From JBBRUG01 sp038247995 (GTDB lineage Bacteria; Chloroflexota; Chloroflexia; Chloroflexales; Chloroflexaceae), in NCBI GenBank assembly GCA_038247995.1, contig JBBRUG010000143.1:1-14372 (forward strand): 14,372 nt of DNA, read 5' to 3'. The notes below the pieces were generated by a model, which worked only from the letters and a program-made list of their open reading frames with translations, searched no databases and was not told where the DNA came from. Of the stretch, positions 1 through 5,832 are shown piece after piece (the first letter of the stretch is position 1; every line of letters starts with the position of its first letter). The position numbers and the translations under genes are program-made.

Positions 1-15
1 CGAAATGAGCTGGAT

Positions 16-56
16 CGATCTACGGGTAGATCGCTGAGCGATCTACCCGTAGATCG
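16..56. repeat. Nested perfect palindrome (19-bp arms, 3-nt loop)
   Basis: Positions 16-34 are the exact reverse complement of 38-56, with TGA (35-37) as the loop. Each arm also contains its own smaller inverted repeat, GATCTA-CGGG-TAGATC, so the element can fold as one long hairpin or as two small ones, or extrude as a cruciform. It starts 13 bp beyond the stop codon of the minus-strand gene at 70-420, where a terminator would lie. The bases after it on the minus strand (15 down to 1) contain no T-run, so a canonical intrinsic terminator is not supported. It could be a REP-like or mobile-element structure. Confidence 0.85.
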
Positions 57-69
57 TACCCGCTGGCGG

Positions 70-420
70 TTAGTCTGTCAACTCCTCGGCTGATGCAATG
101 ATCCGATCCATCATCTGAAGCGCGACCGCCAGCTCATAGGAGACTTCCCATAGCAGAATCCGTGGATTCCACGTCGCGCCCGCGTCACGAAGTTGCTTTT
201 GCAGGTGTCGCTCCGTGCGCGCGATTTTCACCATCACCACGGTGTCGGCGGGGTAGGTCGGCATCCATTCGACCGTTTCGACGATGATCTCCGCCGTCTT
301 ATAGCGCTTTTTCGTCTGTCGGTCATACCGATAGCGCACGCAGACCAAGTTTTTTCCATACTCCGCGACGAACGGTTTTGTTCCGAACTGGCCTGGACGA
401 CGCACTAACCGAATCCGCAT
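70..420 (-). CDS. Small conserved-looking protein of unknown function (116 aa), possible integron cassette gene
   Basis: The protein is basic at its N-terminus (MRIRLVRRPGQFGTKPF), has a central segment LVCVRYRYDRQTKKRYKT rich in Lys, Arg and Tyr, and a C-terminal half with RHLQKQLRDAGATWNPR and LLWEVSYELAV. I recall a widespread uncharacterised family of 100-120 aa with this layout (RRPGQ..., VCVRYRYD, KTVELI..., W.P...W.L.Y) but no assigned function. I chose the ATG at 420, not the one at 480, because a near-perfect Shine-Dalgarno (AAAGGAGGT, 425-433) sits just upstream of it. The 20 extra residues of the longer version look like leader translation. The gene lies between a nested palindrome (downstream) and an attC-like site (upstream), reading against the usual cassette direction. 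Confidence is high that it is coding and low on any role; the basic patches could bind nucleic acid, but that is a guess. Confidence 0.75.
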   Translation of the reverse strand: MRIRLVRRPGQFGTKPFVAEYGKNLVCVRYRYDRQTKKRYKTAEIIVETVEWMPTYPADTVVMVKIARTERHLQKQLRDAGATWNPRILLWEVSYELAVALQMMDRIIASAEELTD

Positions 421-424
421 GGCG

Positions 425-433
425 ACCTCCTTT
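425..433 (-). promoter_or_regulatory. Strong Shine-Dalgarno that fixes the start at 420
   Basis: On the minus strand the sequence reads AAAGGAGGT CGCC ATG. This near-perfect anti-16S match, with the GGAG core 6-7 nt from the ATG at 420, decides the start codon. It is the strongest ribosome binding site in the window, stronger than those of the surrounding chromosomal genes. Confidence 0.85.
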
Positions 434-520
434 GACGGCGGTACAGGAACGCTGTCTCTATACCGTCGCAAGAGGGACAAACGATACGGCTGCTCCGGCG
501 CTGCGTTACGGGCTGGGGTG

Positions 521-652
521 GCCCAACATGCCGTGTAGCCGACCCCGCTGGCGCGGGCGCGAACTGGGCGCGAGTCGGGATGCCCATCTCGTGCTTATGC
601 GCGTCTCGCTTCCGACGCTTGCCAGCGGGGCGGCTAAGCGTGAGCGTTGAGC
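521..652 (+). mobile_element. attC: attC-like integron recombination site (132 bp)
   Basis: The left end has GCCCAAC (521-527, fits RYYYAAC) and the right end GTTGAGC (646-652, fits GTTRRRY). Just inside, TAGCCGACCCCGCTGGC (536-552) pairs with the reverse complement of 621-636 along 16 bp, leaving a single unpaired A at 542. Between the R and L boxes, ATGCCGTG (528-535) faces AGCGTGAGC (637-645), which do not pair. This order (R'', unpaired spacer, L'' with one extra base, long variable loop of 68 nt, L', spacer, R') is the defining anatomy of attC sites. The extra base after AGCCG is where I recall it in aadA-type attC sites. The length fits the known range of roughly 57-141 bp. The extra base in the left arm gives the plus orientation. 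The loop has its own sub-hairpin (GCGCGAG/CTCGTGC around 568-593). No integrase gene is in the window. Confidence 0.78.
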
Positions 653-705
653 CACAAACCGGCGCGAGCTCCGATTTCTTCAGGGAGTTGCCGCTGTCTC
701 ACGCA

Positions 706-748
706 GCTGCGGGCTGAAGCCCTGGCCGCGTACCCACACGCCCGCAGC
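706..748. other. Hairpin, possible weak terminator after the DUF5107 gene
   Basis: GCTGCGGGC (706-714) is the exact reverse complement of GCCCGCAGC (740-748), enclosing a 25-nt loop that has its own small GGGCT/AGCCC hairpin (711-722). It lies 25 bp past the stop codon of the minus-strand gene at 773-2929. There is no T-run on the minus-strand exit side, so termination is only possible, not shown. The rest of the 421-772 gap contains the attC-like site, the upstream region of the 70-420 gene and a short CCTTTTG word repeat (748-768). Confidence 0.4.
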
Positions 749-768
749 CTTTTGCCTTTTGCCTTCCC
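748..768. repeat. Heptamer word repeat (CCTTTTG)
   Basis: CCTTTTG occurs twice in tandem (748-754, 755-761), followed by a degenerate third copy CCTTCCC (762-768). It abuts the stop codon of the minus-strand DUF5107 gene. It is one of a series of 7-nt-period arrays in the gaps of this window. Confidence 0.6.
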
Positions 769-772
769 TGCC

Positions 773-2929
773 TCAATCCCGCACCACCGCCTCAAGCATC
801 ACCCCGCCCGCCTCCACCTGCACCTGTCCCGTAGCACCCGGTGCCAACTCAATCGCCAGCGGCTGATCCGGGCGCAGCGTCAGCGCTGCACTGCGGAATA
901 CTTCGCGCCCATCGAGACGCACCACGACCGTCGTATTCGCTATAATCTGCGGTGTGGCAAGTGTCACCGTCAACCCGCCGTCACTGCGCCGCTTCAGGCC
1001 CAACGCGCCGTCGGGCGCGGCTACAGCCAACTCGCCCAACCCCCACAACGGCAGCCAACTACTCTCGATCGCCCGGGTCGCGCCGGGCGCCAGCGGCGGG
1101 TTGTCCCAGAAGGTCGGCTGCGCGCCGCTCCAAACCTCGACATATTCACTATCGCTGTCGGTGTAGAGGTTGCGCTCCACCGCCGAGCTAAAGCCAAATA
1201 ACTTCCCGCCAATCGTGCCGGAACCATGGATCACCGCCGTACCACTATCGGCCTGTACGTCGTACGCGCCCAGGAATGGCACCGGTGCCGGGGTGAACAC
1301 GCCCAGGTAGCCCGTCCAATTCGTCGGGTTGCTCAGATCACGGCCATTGTGCTCCGGCCAGACAATCCACTCGCGCGGCCCCGGCAGCGCCCGATCCGCC
1401 GTGGCATGCACGATCATCCGCTCCGTGGGTGCCCCAAAGCGCAAGCCTGGCCCCACCCGGTTGTCGCCCGCCGGGCTCAGCATCGCGTTCGTCCACATCT
1501 GCAACGGCTGCGCCCGGTTGGTAGGGTTCTGCGCCGCCAGGCGCACCGCAAAGCGCGCTTCGTCGGCGCGCAGCGTTACGCTGCCGGTCAGCGCAAAGCC
1601 ATAGCGCCGCTCGGTCGTCGTCATCGTCACGGTCACGGCGGCAGCCTCCCGGCTGATCGCCGGCTCCCAGGGCACGTTTTCCAGGAAGCCGTGCTCTTCT
1701 GTCGGCGCGGCCCACTCCAACCCGCCCACGCCCACCCACCAACCACGTTGACCGAACGGGCTGGGCTTGATCACCGGGTTCTGGTAGAAGATCGGCCGGC
1801 CCGTCGTACGATCAACCACCTGCAACAAGCGCCCGCCCAGCTCCGGTAGGAAGGTCAGCATGAGAAAGCGGTTCTCCACAATGAGCGCGCGATAGTTGCG
1901 CGGCTGCGGTGAGCCGACCTGCGCCGGGTCGAGCCGCTCATAGGGGTAGATTGGGTCGCCGGGCTGCGTCGGACGGAGTGCCGGCGCAAAATTGTAGGTC
2001 GGAATGCTCAGCGTTGTCTCACGCACACTGAGCGGCTGCGGCGGGCGCGCATACCGCAGTTCATGGCCGTGCCGCCAAGCGGAGTAGTGCCGGCCCACGT
2101 TGCCCATCTCGACTTTCCAGGGGTCGGGGTTGGCCGGGTTGTAGGTGAGCAGACGGCGTTCGAACGCCTGGAACAGCACCGGTACCGTGCGGCCGGCCAC
2201 GCTCACCCGCGCCCAGTACGGCTCGGTGATCGGCCGCCCAAAGGCGAAGAGTGGATCAAGCCTTGGGCGTTGCTGATCGAGAAACTGCTGGAAGACCTGC
2301 GGGATGTTGCGCCCAGTCACGTCGTCGTAGCGCACAATCACCGTCTCAGGTGTAGCGAGCGCCGGATCGCTGCCGCTGCCGGCTGGGCCGAACGTTGCAC
2401 TCACCCGCCCGCCGATCCGCGCCGGCACGCGGTTGCCGCCATCGATTGCAGCCAGCGGCGCCAGCATGGCGTAGGTTGGTGCTTCGGGATTATTGACCGG
2501 GTCGCCCGCCACAGAGATCGTCGCCGAATCGCCGCTTACAAAGCTGGTTGCGCCCACCTGAACGCGCCCGGTGATCAGCTCCACAACGAGCAAGCCGCCG
2601 GTAACGAACCAGGGCGAGCGCCGATCACCCGCCGGATCGCTGATCTCCATGCGCGCCTTGTCGAAGTACTGTACCAGCCGCGCCGCGCCCGGCACCGGAT
2701 CGTAGCGCTCATATCGCCGCTCACCCGGCGCCGCGCCCCATGTCCACGACCGATTGACGCCGCCCGCCGCCACCGCGCTATCAGTGCGCATCCAGAGTTG
2801 GCGAAACGCCGCATCAGCGAAACCATCGGAGCCGGTAGATTGCGCCAGCGTGGCGGCGGGAAACAGCGCCGCAGTAACGAACGCGATCAGCATAACCATG
2901 GCGCTGCGACACAGGTACCGTGGGCTCAT
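773..2929 (-). CDS. Secreted DUF5107-domain protein with Chloroflexota-type N-terminal module
   Basis: The 718-aa protein starts with a Sec-type signal peptide (hydrophobic core VMLIAFVTAALFPAATLA, likely cut near residue 29). Residues about 35-290 form a module with RSWTWG (60-65), LVQYFDKARMEISDP (85-99), TGGLLVVELITGRVQVG (110-126), EPYWARVSVAG (236-246), FERRLLTYNPANP (256-268) and EMGNVGRHYSAWR (274-286). I recall this set from exported Chloroflexota proteins; its function is unknown. Residues about 305-625 match DUF5107, a galactose-mutarotase-like beta-sandwich: ENRFLMLTFLPELGGRLLQV, FYQNPVIKP and GGLEWAAPTEEHG. DUF5107 proteins are often linked to carbohydrate handling, so sugar binding outside the membrane is plausible but unproven. 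The C-terminal ~90 residues look like a small beta domain. An AGGAAG lies about 12 nt before the ATG. The gene begins 33 bp after the DUF5671 gene ends, so the two are probably co-transcribed. Confidence 0.88.
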   Translation of the reverse strand: MSPRYLCRSAMVMLIAFVTAALFPAATLAQSTGSDGFADAAFRQLWMRTDSAVAAGGVNRSWTWGAAPGERRYERYDPVPGAARLVQYFDKARMEISDPAGDRRSPWFVTGGLLVVELITGRVQVGATSFVSGDSATISVAGDPVNNPEAPTYAMLAPLAAIDGGNRVPARIGGRVSATFGPAGSGSDPALATPETVIVRYDDVTGRNIPQVFQQFLDQQRPRLDPLFAFGRPITEPYWARVSVAGRTVPVLFQAFERRLLTYNPANPDPWKVEMGNVGRHYSAWRHGHELRYARPPQPLSVRETTLSIPTYNFAPALRPTQPGDPIYPYERLDPAQVGSPQPRNYRALIVENRFLMLTFLPELGGRLLQVVDRTTGRPIFYQNPVIKPSPFGQRGWWVGVGGLEWAAPTEEHGFLENVPWEPAISREAAAVTVTMTTTERRYGFALTGSVTLRADEARFAVRLAAQNPTNRAQPLQMWTNAMLSPAGDNRVGPGLRFGAPTERMIVHATADRALPGPREWIVWPEHNGRDLSNPTNWTGYLGVFTPAPVPFLGAYDVQADSGTAVIHGSGTIGGKLFGFSSAVERNLYTDSDSEYVEVWSGAQPTFWDNPPLAPGATRAIESSWLPLWGLGELAVAAPDGALGLKRRSDGGLTVTLATPQIIANTTVVVRLDGREVFRSAALTLRPDQPLAIELAPGATGQVQVEAGGVMLEAVVRD

Positions 2930-2962
2930 TAGACGCCTGCTTCCTGTTGCAATGGCGGATCA

Positions 2963-4948
2963 TCAAAAAATGCCCGCGACCCCCACAATAATAATCATCA
3001 CAATGATCAACAGCACAATTACCCCGATCACCGTGCCGACGATCGCCAACGGCGCCATTGGACGTACAGGCCGAATCGGCTCGCCGCTGAGCGTCTGCCG
3101 TACGGCCTGTACGATCTGGCCGAGCGCATCCTCGCTGTTCCAGGGTTCAACCCCGGCCCAATCCCAACCCTCGATAGGCATGGGCAACAATAACTTGCGC
3201 GCCGGGCTAGCTCCGACAGCCTGGGCCACCTCAGCGCCGGCAGTCTGGGCGACGGCGATTTGCCAGGGGCCGATGATCAGACCCGCCTCGGCCAGTTGCG
3301 CCGTGAGGCCGCGCGGATCAGCCTCAACGCCCATTCCAGCGGCGGCGGCGGGCGTCAAACCAACCGGTTTTAACGCCAGGCCGGGCAACTCGTGGCGCAA
3401 GCGATCGACGACTGCCCGCCCAAACGCGCCGTCGGCCAGATCGAGTACCGCCACCTGCAACTCGGCGGCTCGGGTTGCCTCGGCGGCATGCCGCCGCCGC
3501 CCCTCGGCGCGCAAAATGCGGCCATGATAGACCAACACGCCGGCGGCGATCACGCTGAAGGCAATTGCCTGCGCCAGATCGGCCACCAGATTACCTTGCG
3601 ACGGCTCGCCAAGGGCGAGGCGCAACAACTCGAAGACGATATAAACGAGTCCGCTCAGAATGGTCAGCGTCGCGGCAAAGATGAAGCCGTAGAGGTAGAT
3701 CCGGCGCGCCAGCGAGCCACGCTCGTCTTCGCCCGCAGGGCCGTCGAGTTCGGCCATGCCCTGTGCTTTGCGCCAGATCAGCGCCCACACCGGCAGGCCG
3801 GCAATCACCGCCGATAGCGCCCAGGCCAACTGCTCACGCAGATCGTCGCCGAAGCTCGGCGCGCCAAGCGCACGAATCAGGACGCTGGCGATGAAACCCA
3901 GGCCGATCAGCGTGGCGGCCAGACCGATGCTCGCCACCAGATACCAGGAGAGGCGACGCACGCCGGCCTGACGCGGCGCCTCGGCGATTAGGGCTGCATC
4001 GGCGCGCAGAATTCGGCTATGGTACGCCCAGATCACCGCCGCCACAAGCACCACCGGCAGCGGGCCCCGGATGTCGCCCTGCGGTGCGAGACCAAACGCC
4101 TGGCGTAACAGCCCGGCCAGCATCAGCGTTGTTCCGCTAACCGCGGCCAGGGCGCTGAAGAACACCACGGCGTGCAGGTAGAACTTGCGCAGCGCCGACT
4201 CACGCTCGGCGCTGTCGGGGCCATGGAAGAGTTGCTGGGCCAGTCGCCAGGCGAGCACCCAGAGCGGCAGGCCCACCAGCAGGCCGGCGAGTGGGTCGAT
4301 CAGGGCAAGCCTGTCGCCGATGATGTTGTCGCCGAATTGGTAGAGTACCCAGCGCAGCGCGGCAACCGACCATTCGGCAACCATGATCAACCCCACCAGG
4401 CTGAAGCCCAGAAGGTAGAGCCGGCGGATCAAGGCGTTATTGCCCATCGGCGGCACAATAAAATCGTCGGCGAGAGCTACCTGGCGATGGTAGAACCAGA
4501 GCAACCCCAGCACCAGAATAGGCGTGAGTGGATTGAGCAACCCCTGAACGACATTCTGCTCGGCGCCAAACTGAAAGCCGCCGTACCAGCCGCCGCCCGG
4601 ATCGAGCAGCAACCCCAATAGCCCGCGGCCCAAGTTGTAACCATTATTGAGCGCCGGCGCCAACAGTGCCGCCATGTTCCCGTAAAGATAGAGTCGGCGC
4701 AGCACTGCACTGCGCTCCTCAGGATCGCCGGCGGCTAACCGTTGCGCCCAGAACCAATGGATCAAAAAAACCGGCAGGCCGATCACGATCACCGCAATCT
4801 GGAAGGCGATTGCTTCGGTGGAGCGCTCACCCCAAACGCCCAACACATTGCGGAGCAGCGCAATCACCGCCCACGTAACGGCTTGCAAGCTGATCGTTGC
4901 GACCAGAAAGATATACCAGCGCCGTACACTACTCATTGGGTTTCTCAT
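2963..4948 (-). CDS. Polytopic membrane protein with six DUF5671-type repeats and a C-terminal soluble domain
   Basis: The 661-aa protein has six helix-pair repeats (about residues 7-70, 84-156, 173-241, 252-313, 329-397, 413-478), most opening with a V/L-RR-W/L-Y motif. They alternate: odd units end in a W..AQ pattern (HWFWAQR, AWRLAQQ, IWRKAQG), even units in a YH-R pattern (WFYHRQ, WAYHSRILRADA, VYHGRILRAEG). This suggests three tandem copies of an A-B unit, with 12 membrane helices. DUF5671 is a membrane domain of unknown function. Residues about 495-625 form a soluble domain with LIIGPWQIAVAQ and SPARKLLLPMPIEGWDWAG, followed by a very hydrophobic Gly/Ile-rich helix (633-659) at the C-terminus. 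I do not recognise the soluble domain's function. ATG at 4948 is given; ATG at 4936 (MSSVRRWY), with GAGAAA upstream, is an equally good start. It is the middle gene of a probable three-gene operon. Confidence 0.88.
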   Translation of the reverse strand: MRNPMSSVRRWYIFLVATISLQAVTWAVIALLRNVLGVWGERSTEAIAFQIAVIVIGLPVFLIHWFWAQRLAAGDPEERSAVLRRLYLYGNMAALLAPALNNGYNLGRGLLGLLLDPGGGWYGGFQFGAEQNVVQGLLNPLTPILVLGLLWFYHRQVALADDFIVPPMGNNALIRRLYLLGFSLVGLIMVAEWSVAALRWVLYQFGDNIIGDRLALIDPLAGLLVGLPLWVLAWRLAQQLFHGPDSAERESALRKFYLHAVVFFSALAAVSGTTLMLAGLLRQAFGLAPQGDIRGPLPVVLVAAVIWAYHSRILRADAALIAEAPRQAGVRRLSWYLVASIGLAATLIGLGFIASVLIRALGAPSFGDDLREQLAWALSAVIAGLPVWALIWRKAQGMAELDGPAGEDERGSLARRIYLYGFIFAATLTILSGLVYIVFELLRLALGEPSQGNLVADLAQAIAFSVIAAGVLVYHGRILRAEGRRRHAAEATRAAELQVAVLDLADGAFGRAVVDRLRHELPGLALKPVGLTPAAAAGMGVEADPRGLTAQLAEAGLIIGPWQIAVAQTAGAEVAQAVGASPARKLLLPMPIEGWDWAGVEPWNSEDALGQIVQAVRQTLSGEPIRPVRPMAPLAIVGTVIGVIVLLIIVMIIIVGVAGIF

Positions 4949-4961
4949 TGGTTAGGCAATC

Positions 4962-4980
4962 GGTATGGATGATCCATACC
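4962..4980. promoter_or_regulatory. Perfect dyad in the leader of the DUF5671 gene
   Basis: GGTATGGAT G ATCCATACC is a perfect 9-bp inverted repeat with a single central base. It lies in the 43-bp gap between the small NTF2-like gene and the DUF5671 gene, 13 bp before the ATG at 4948. A one-base loop makes a tight RNA hairpin unlikely unless the inner pairs open, so a homodimer operator is the simplest reading. No other copy was noticed in the window. Confidence 0.6.
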
Positions 4981-4991
4981 CCAGGCTACAG

Positions 4992-5480
4992 TTACGGGCA
5001 GGGCTCACTCTCAGTCCAGCAGGGCACCCAGTACGCATCGGCGCTGATAATCTTCCAGGTATCACCCTGGCGGCGCAACGTTATGGTGAACGAGTTCGTG
5101 TATTGGCTGCTATTGAACAGCCCACCCGCATCAAAGCGCGTTTCGTTCAGTGTGACAACGGCGCGGTCGTCGGTAATCCGTTCGTTGCCAACGCTGATTG
5201 ACGCCGAGTCGCGGCTAAAGTTCCAGGCATAGCGGTCACTATCAGCGGTGAACGTATCCACAGAAGCCGGGTAACCCGCGATTTCGGGGGCGAGATAGCC
5301 ATAAGCCCGCACGTCGTCGCGCTCTTTGATCGCCAACAGGTAGTTGTAGGCCACGCCACCGGGTGTGGTTTCGGGCAGATATTCCTGGGCCGTACGGGTG
5401 AAGGCCAGCGTAAGGGCGACGACGACCAGCACAACAATCCCGGCGATAATCGCGAGCAGGAAACGGTCGGTCTGTTTCAT
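4992..5480 (-). CDS. Membrane-anchored NTF2-like small protein
   Basis: The 162-aa product has one N-terminal membrane helix (about residues 7-28, LLAIIAGIVVLVVVALTLAF) after a short MKQTDR leader, so it is probably anchored in the membrane with the rest outside. The soluble part (TPGGVAYNYLLAIKERDDVRAYGYL, then beta-rich VVTLNETRF, SFTITLRRQGDTWKII) follows the pattern of NTF2-like or lumazine-binding-type domains seen in many lipoproteins and anchored proteins; it may bind a small ligand or a partner. Two Cys near the end (PCWTESEPC) could form a disulfide. The longer reading from 5510 would use TTG; I prefer the ATG at 5480, which has AAGG six bases upstream. It is first in the probable operon with the DUF5671 and DUF5107 genes. 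No clear promoter was found upstream. Confidence 0.75.
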   Translation of the reverse strand: MKQTDRFLLAIIAGIVVLVVVALTLAFTRTAQEYLPETTPGGVAYNYLLAIKERDDVRAYGYLAPEIAGYPASVDTFTADSDRYAWNFSRDSASISVGNERITDDRAVVTLNETRFDAGGLFNSSQYTNSFTITLRRQGDTWKIISADAYWVPCWTESEPCP

Positions 5481-5613
5481 AAAAAACCTTGCGGGCCGAT
5501 GGTTGAGCAACTATGCCATGATCACCATCGCTCGATACTGCTGAGCAAGAACCAGGAACCTATAGCTAGAACGCACACTGCTGCGCTCTTGTTCCAAAGC
5601 GAGGATTTAATGA

Positions 5614-5639
5614 GCAGGCGGCAGGCGGCAGAAGGCAGG
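5614..5639. repeat. Heptamer array (GCAGGCG)
   Basis: The units GCAGGCG, GCAGGCG, GCAGAAG and a partial GCAGG follow each other at an exact 7-nt period (5614, 5621, 5628, 5635). The array lies in the 352-bp gap 5481-5832, upstream of the NTF2-like gene and downstream of the LVIVD gene. The rest of that gap holds three more word repeats and no convincing coding sequence. Confidence 0.7.
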
Positions 5640-5679
5640 AATTTGGATGGATCAGAAGTGCGCGCAAGCCTTACAAATA

Positions 5680-5746
5680 GTATCCGTGTTGCGCATTATG
5701 TATTCCCGCATCCAGGTAAAACATACGCAACACGCAACACGGATAC
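5680..5746. repeat. Inverted repeat with 14-bp perfect arms
   Basis: GTATCCGTGTTGCG (5680-5693) is the exact reverse complement of CGCAACACGGATAC (5733-5746), with a 39-nt loop. The right arm overlaps a heptamer duplication, CGCAACA at 5726-5732 and 5733-5739. It lies about 90 bp past the stop of the minus-strand LVIVD gene and could act as its terminator; no strong T-run follows on the minus strand. Confidence 0.65.
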
Positions 5747-5769
5747 GTTTGGCGCAAGTTAGTTCCGGC

Positions 5770-5832
5770 GTCCGCAGTCCGCAATTCACGCTACTCAGTT
5801 TAACTCATCACGCATCACTCGTCACGCATCAC
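5770..5832. repeat. Heptamer arrays GTCCGCA x2 and (T/G)CATCAC x4
   Basis: GTCCGCA is tandemly doubled at 5770-5783. After a short spacer, four heptamers TCATCAC, GCATCAC, TCGTCAC, GCATCAC run from 5805 to 5832 without a break and end exactly at the stop codon of the minus-strand LVIVD gene (5833). The period is 7 nt throughout with few mismatches. Confidence 0.7.

Noticed and set aside
378..650. Plus-strand 90-codon frame ending inside the attC-like site
   Set aside because: Its start overlaps the opposite-strand gene that has a strong ribosome binding site, its composition is Arg/Pro-rich as expected from antisense of G+C-rich DNA, and most of it translates the attC-like structure.
2063..2932. 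289-codon plus-strand frame opposite the DUF5107 gene
   Set aside because: The product is rich in Arg, His and Ala without recognisable motifs, whereas the minus strand encodes clear conserved motifs; it is an antisense shadow.
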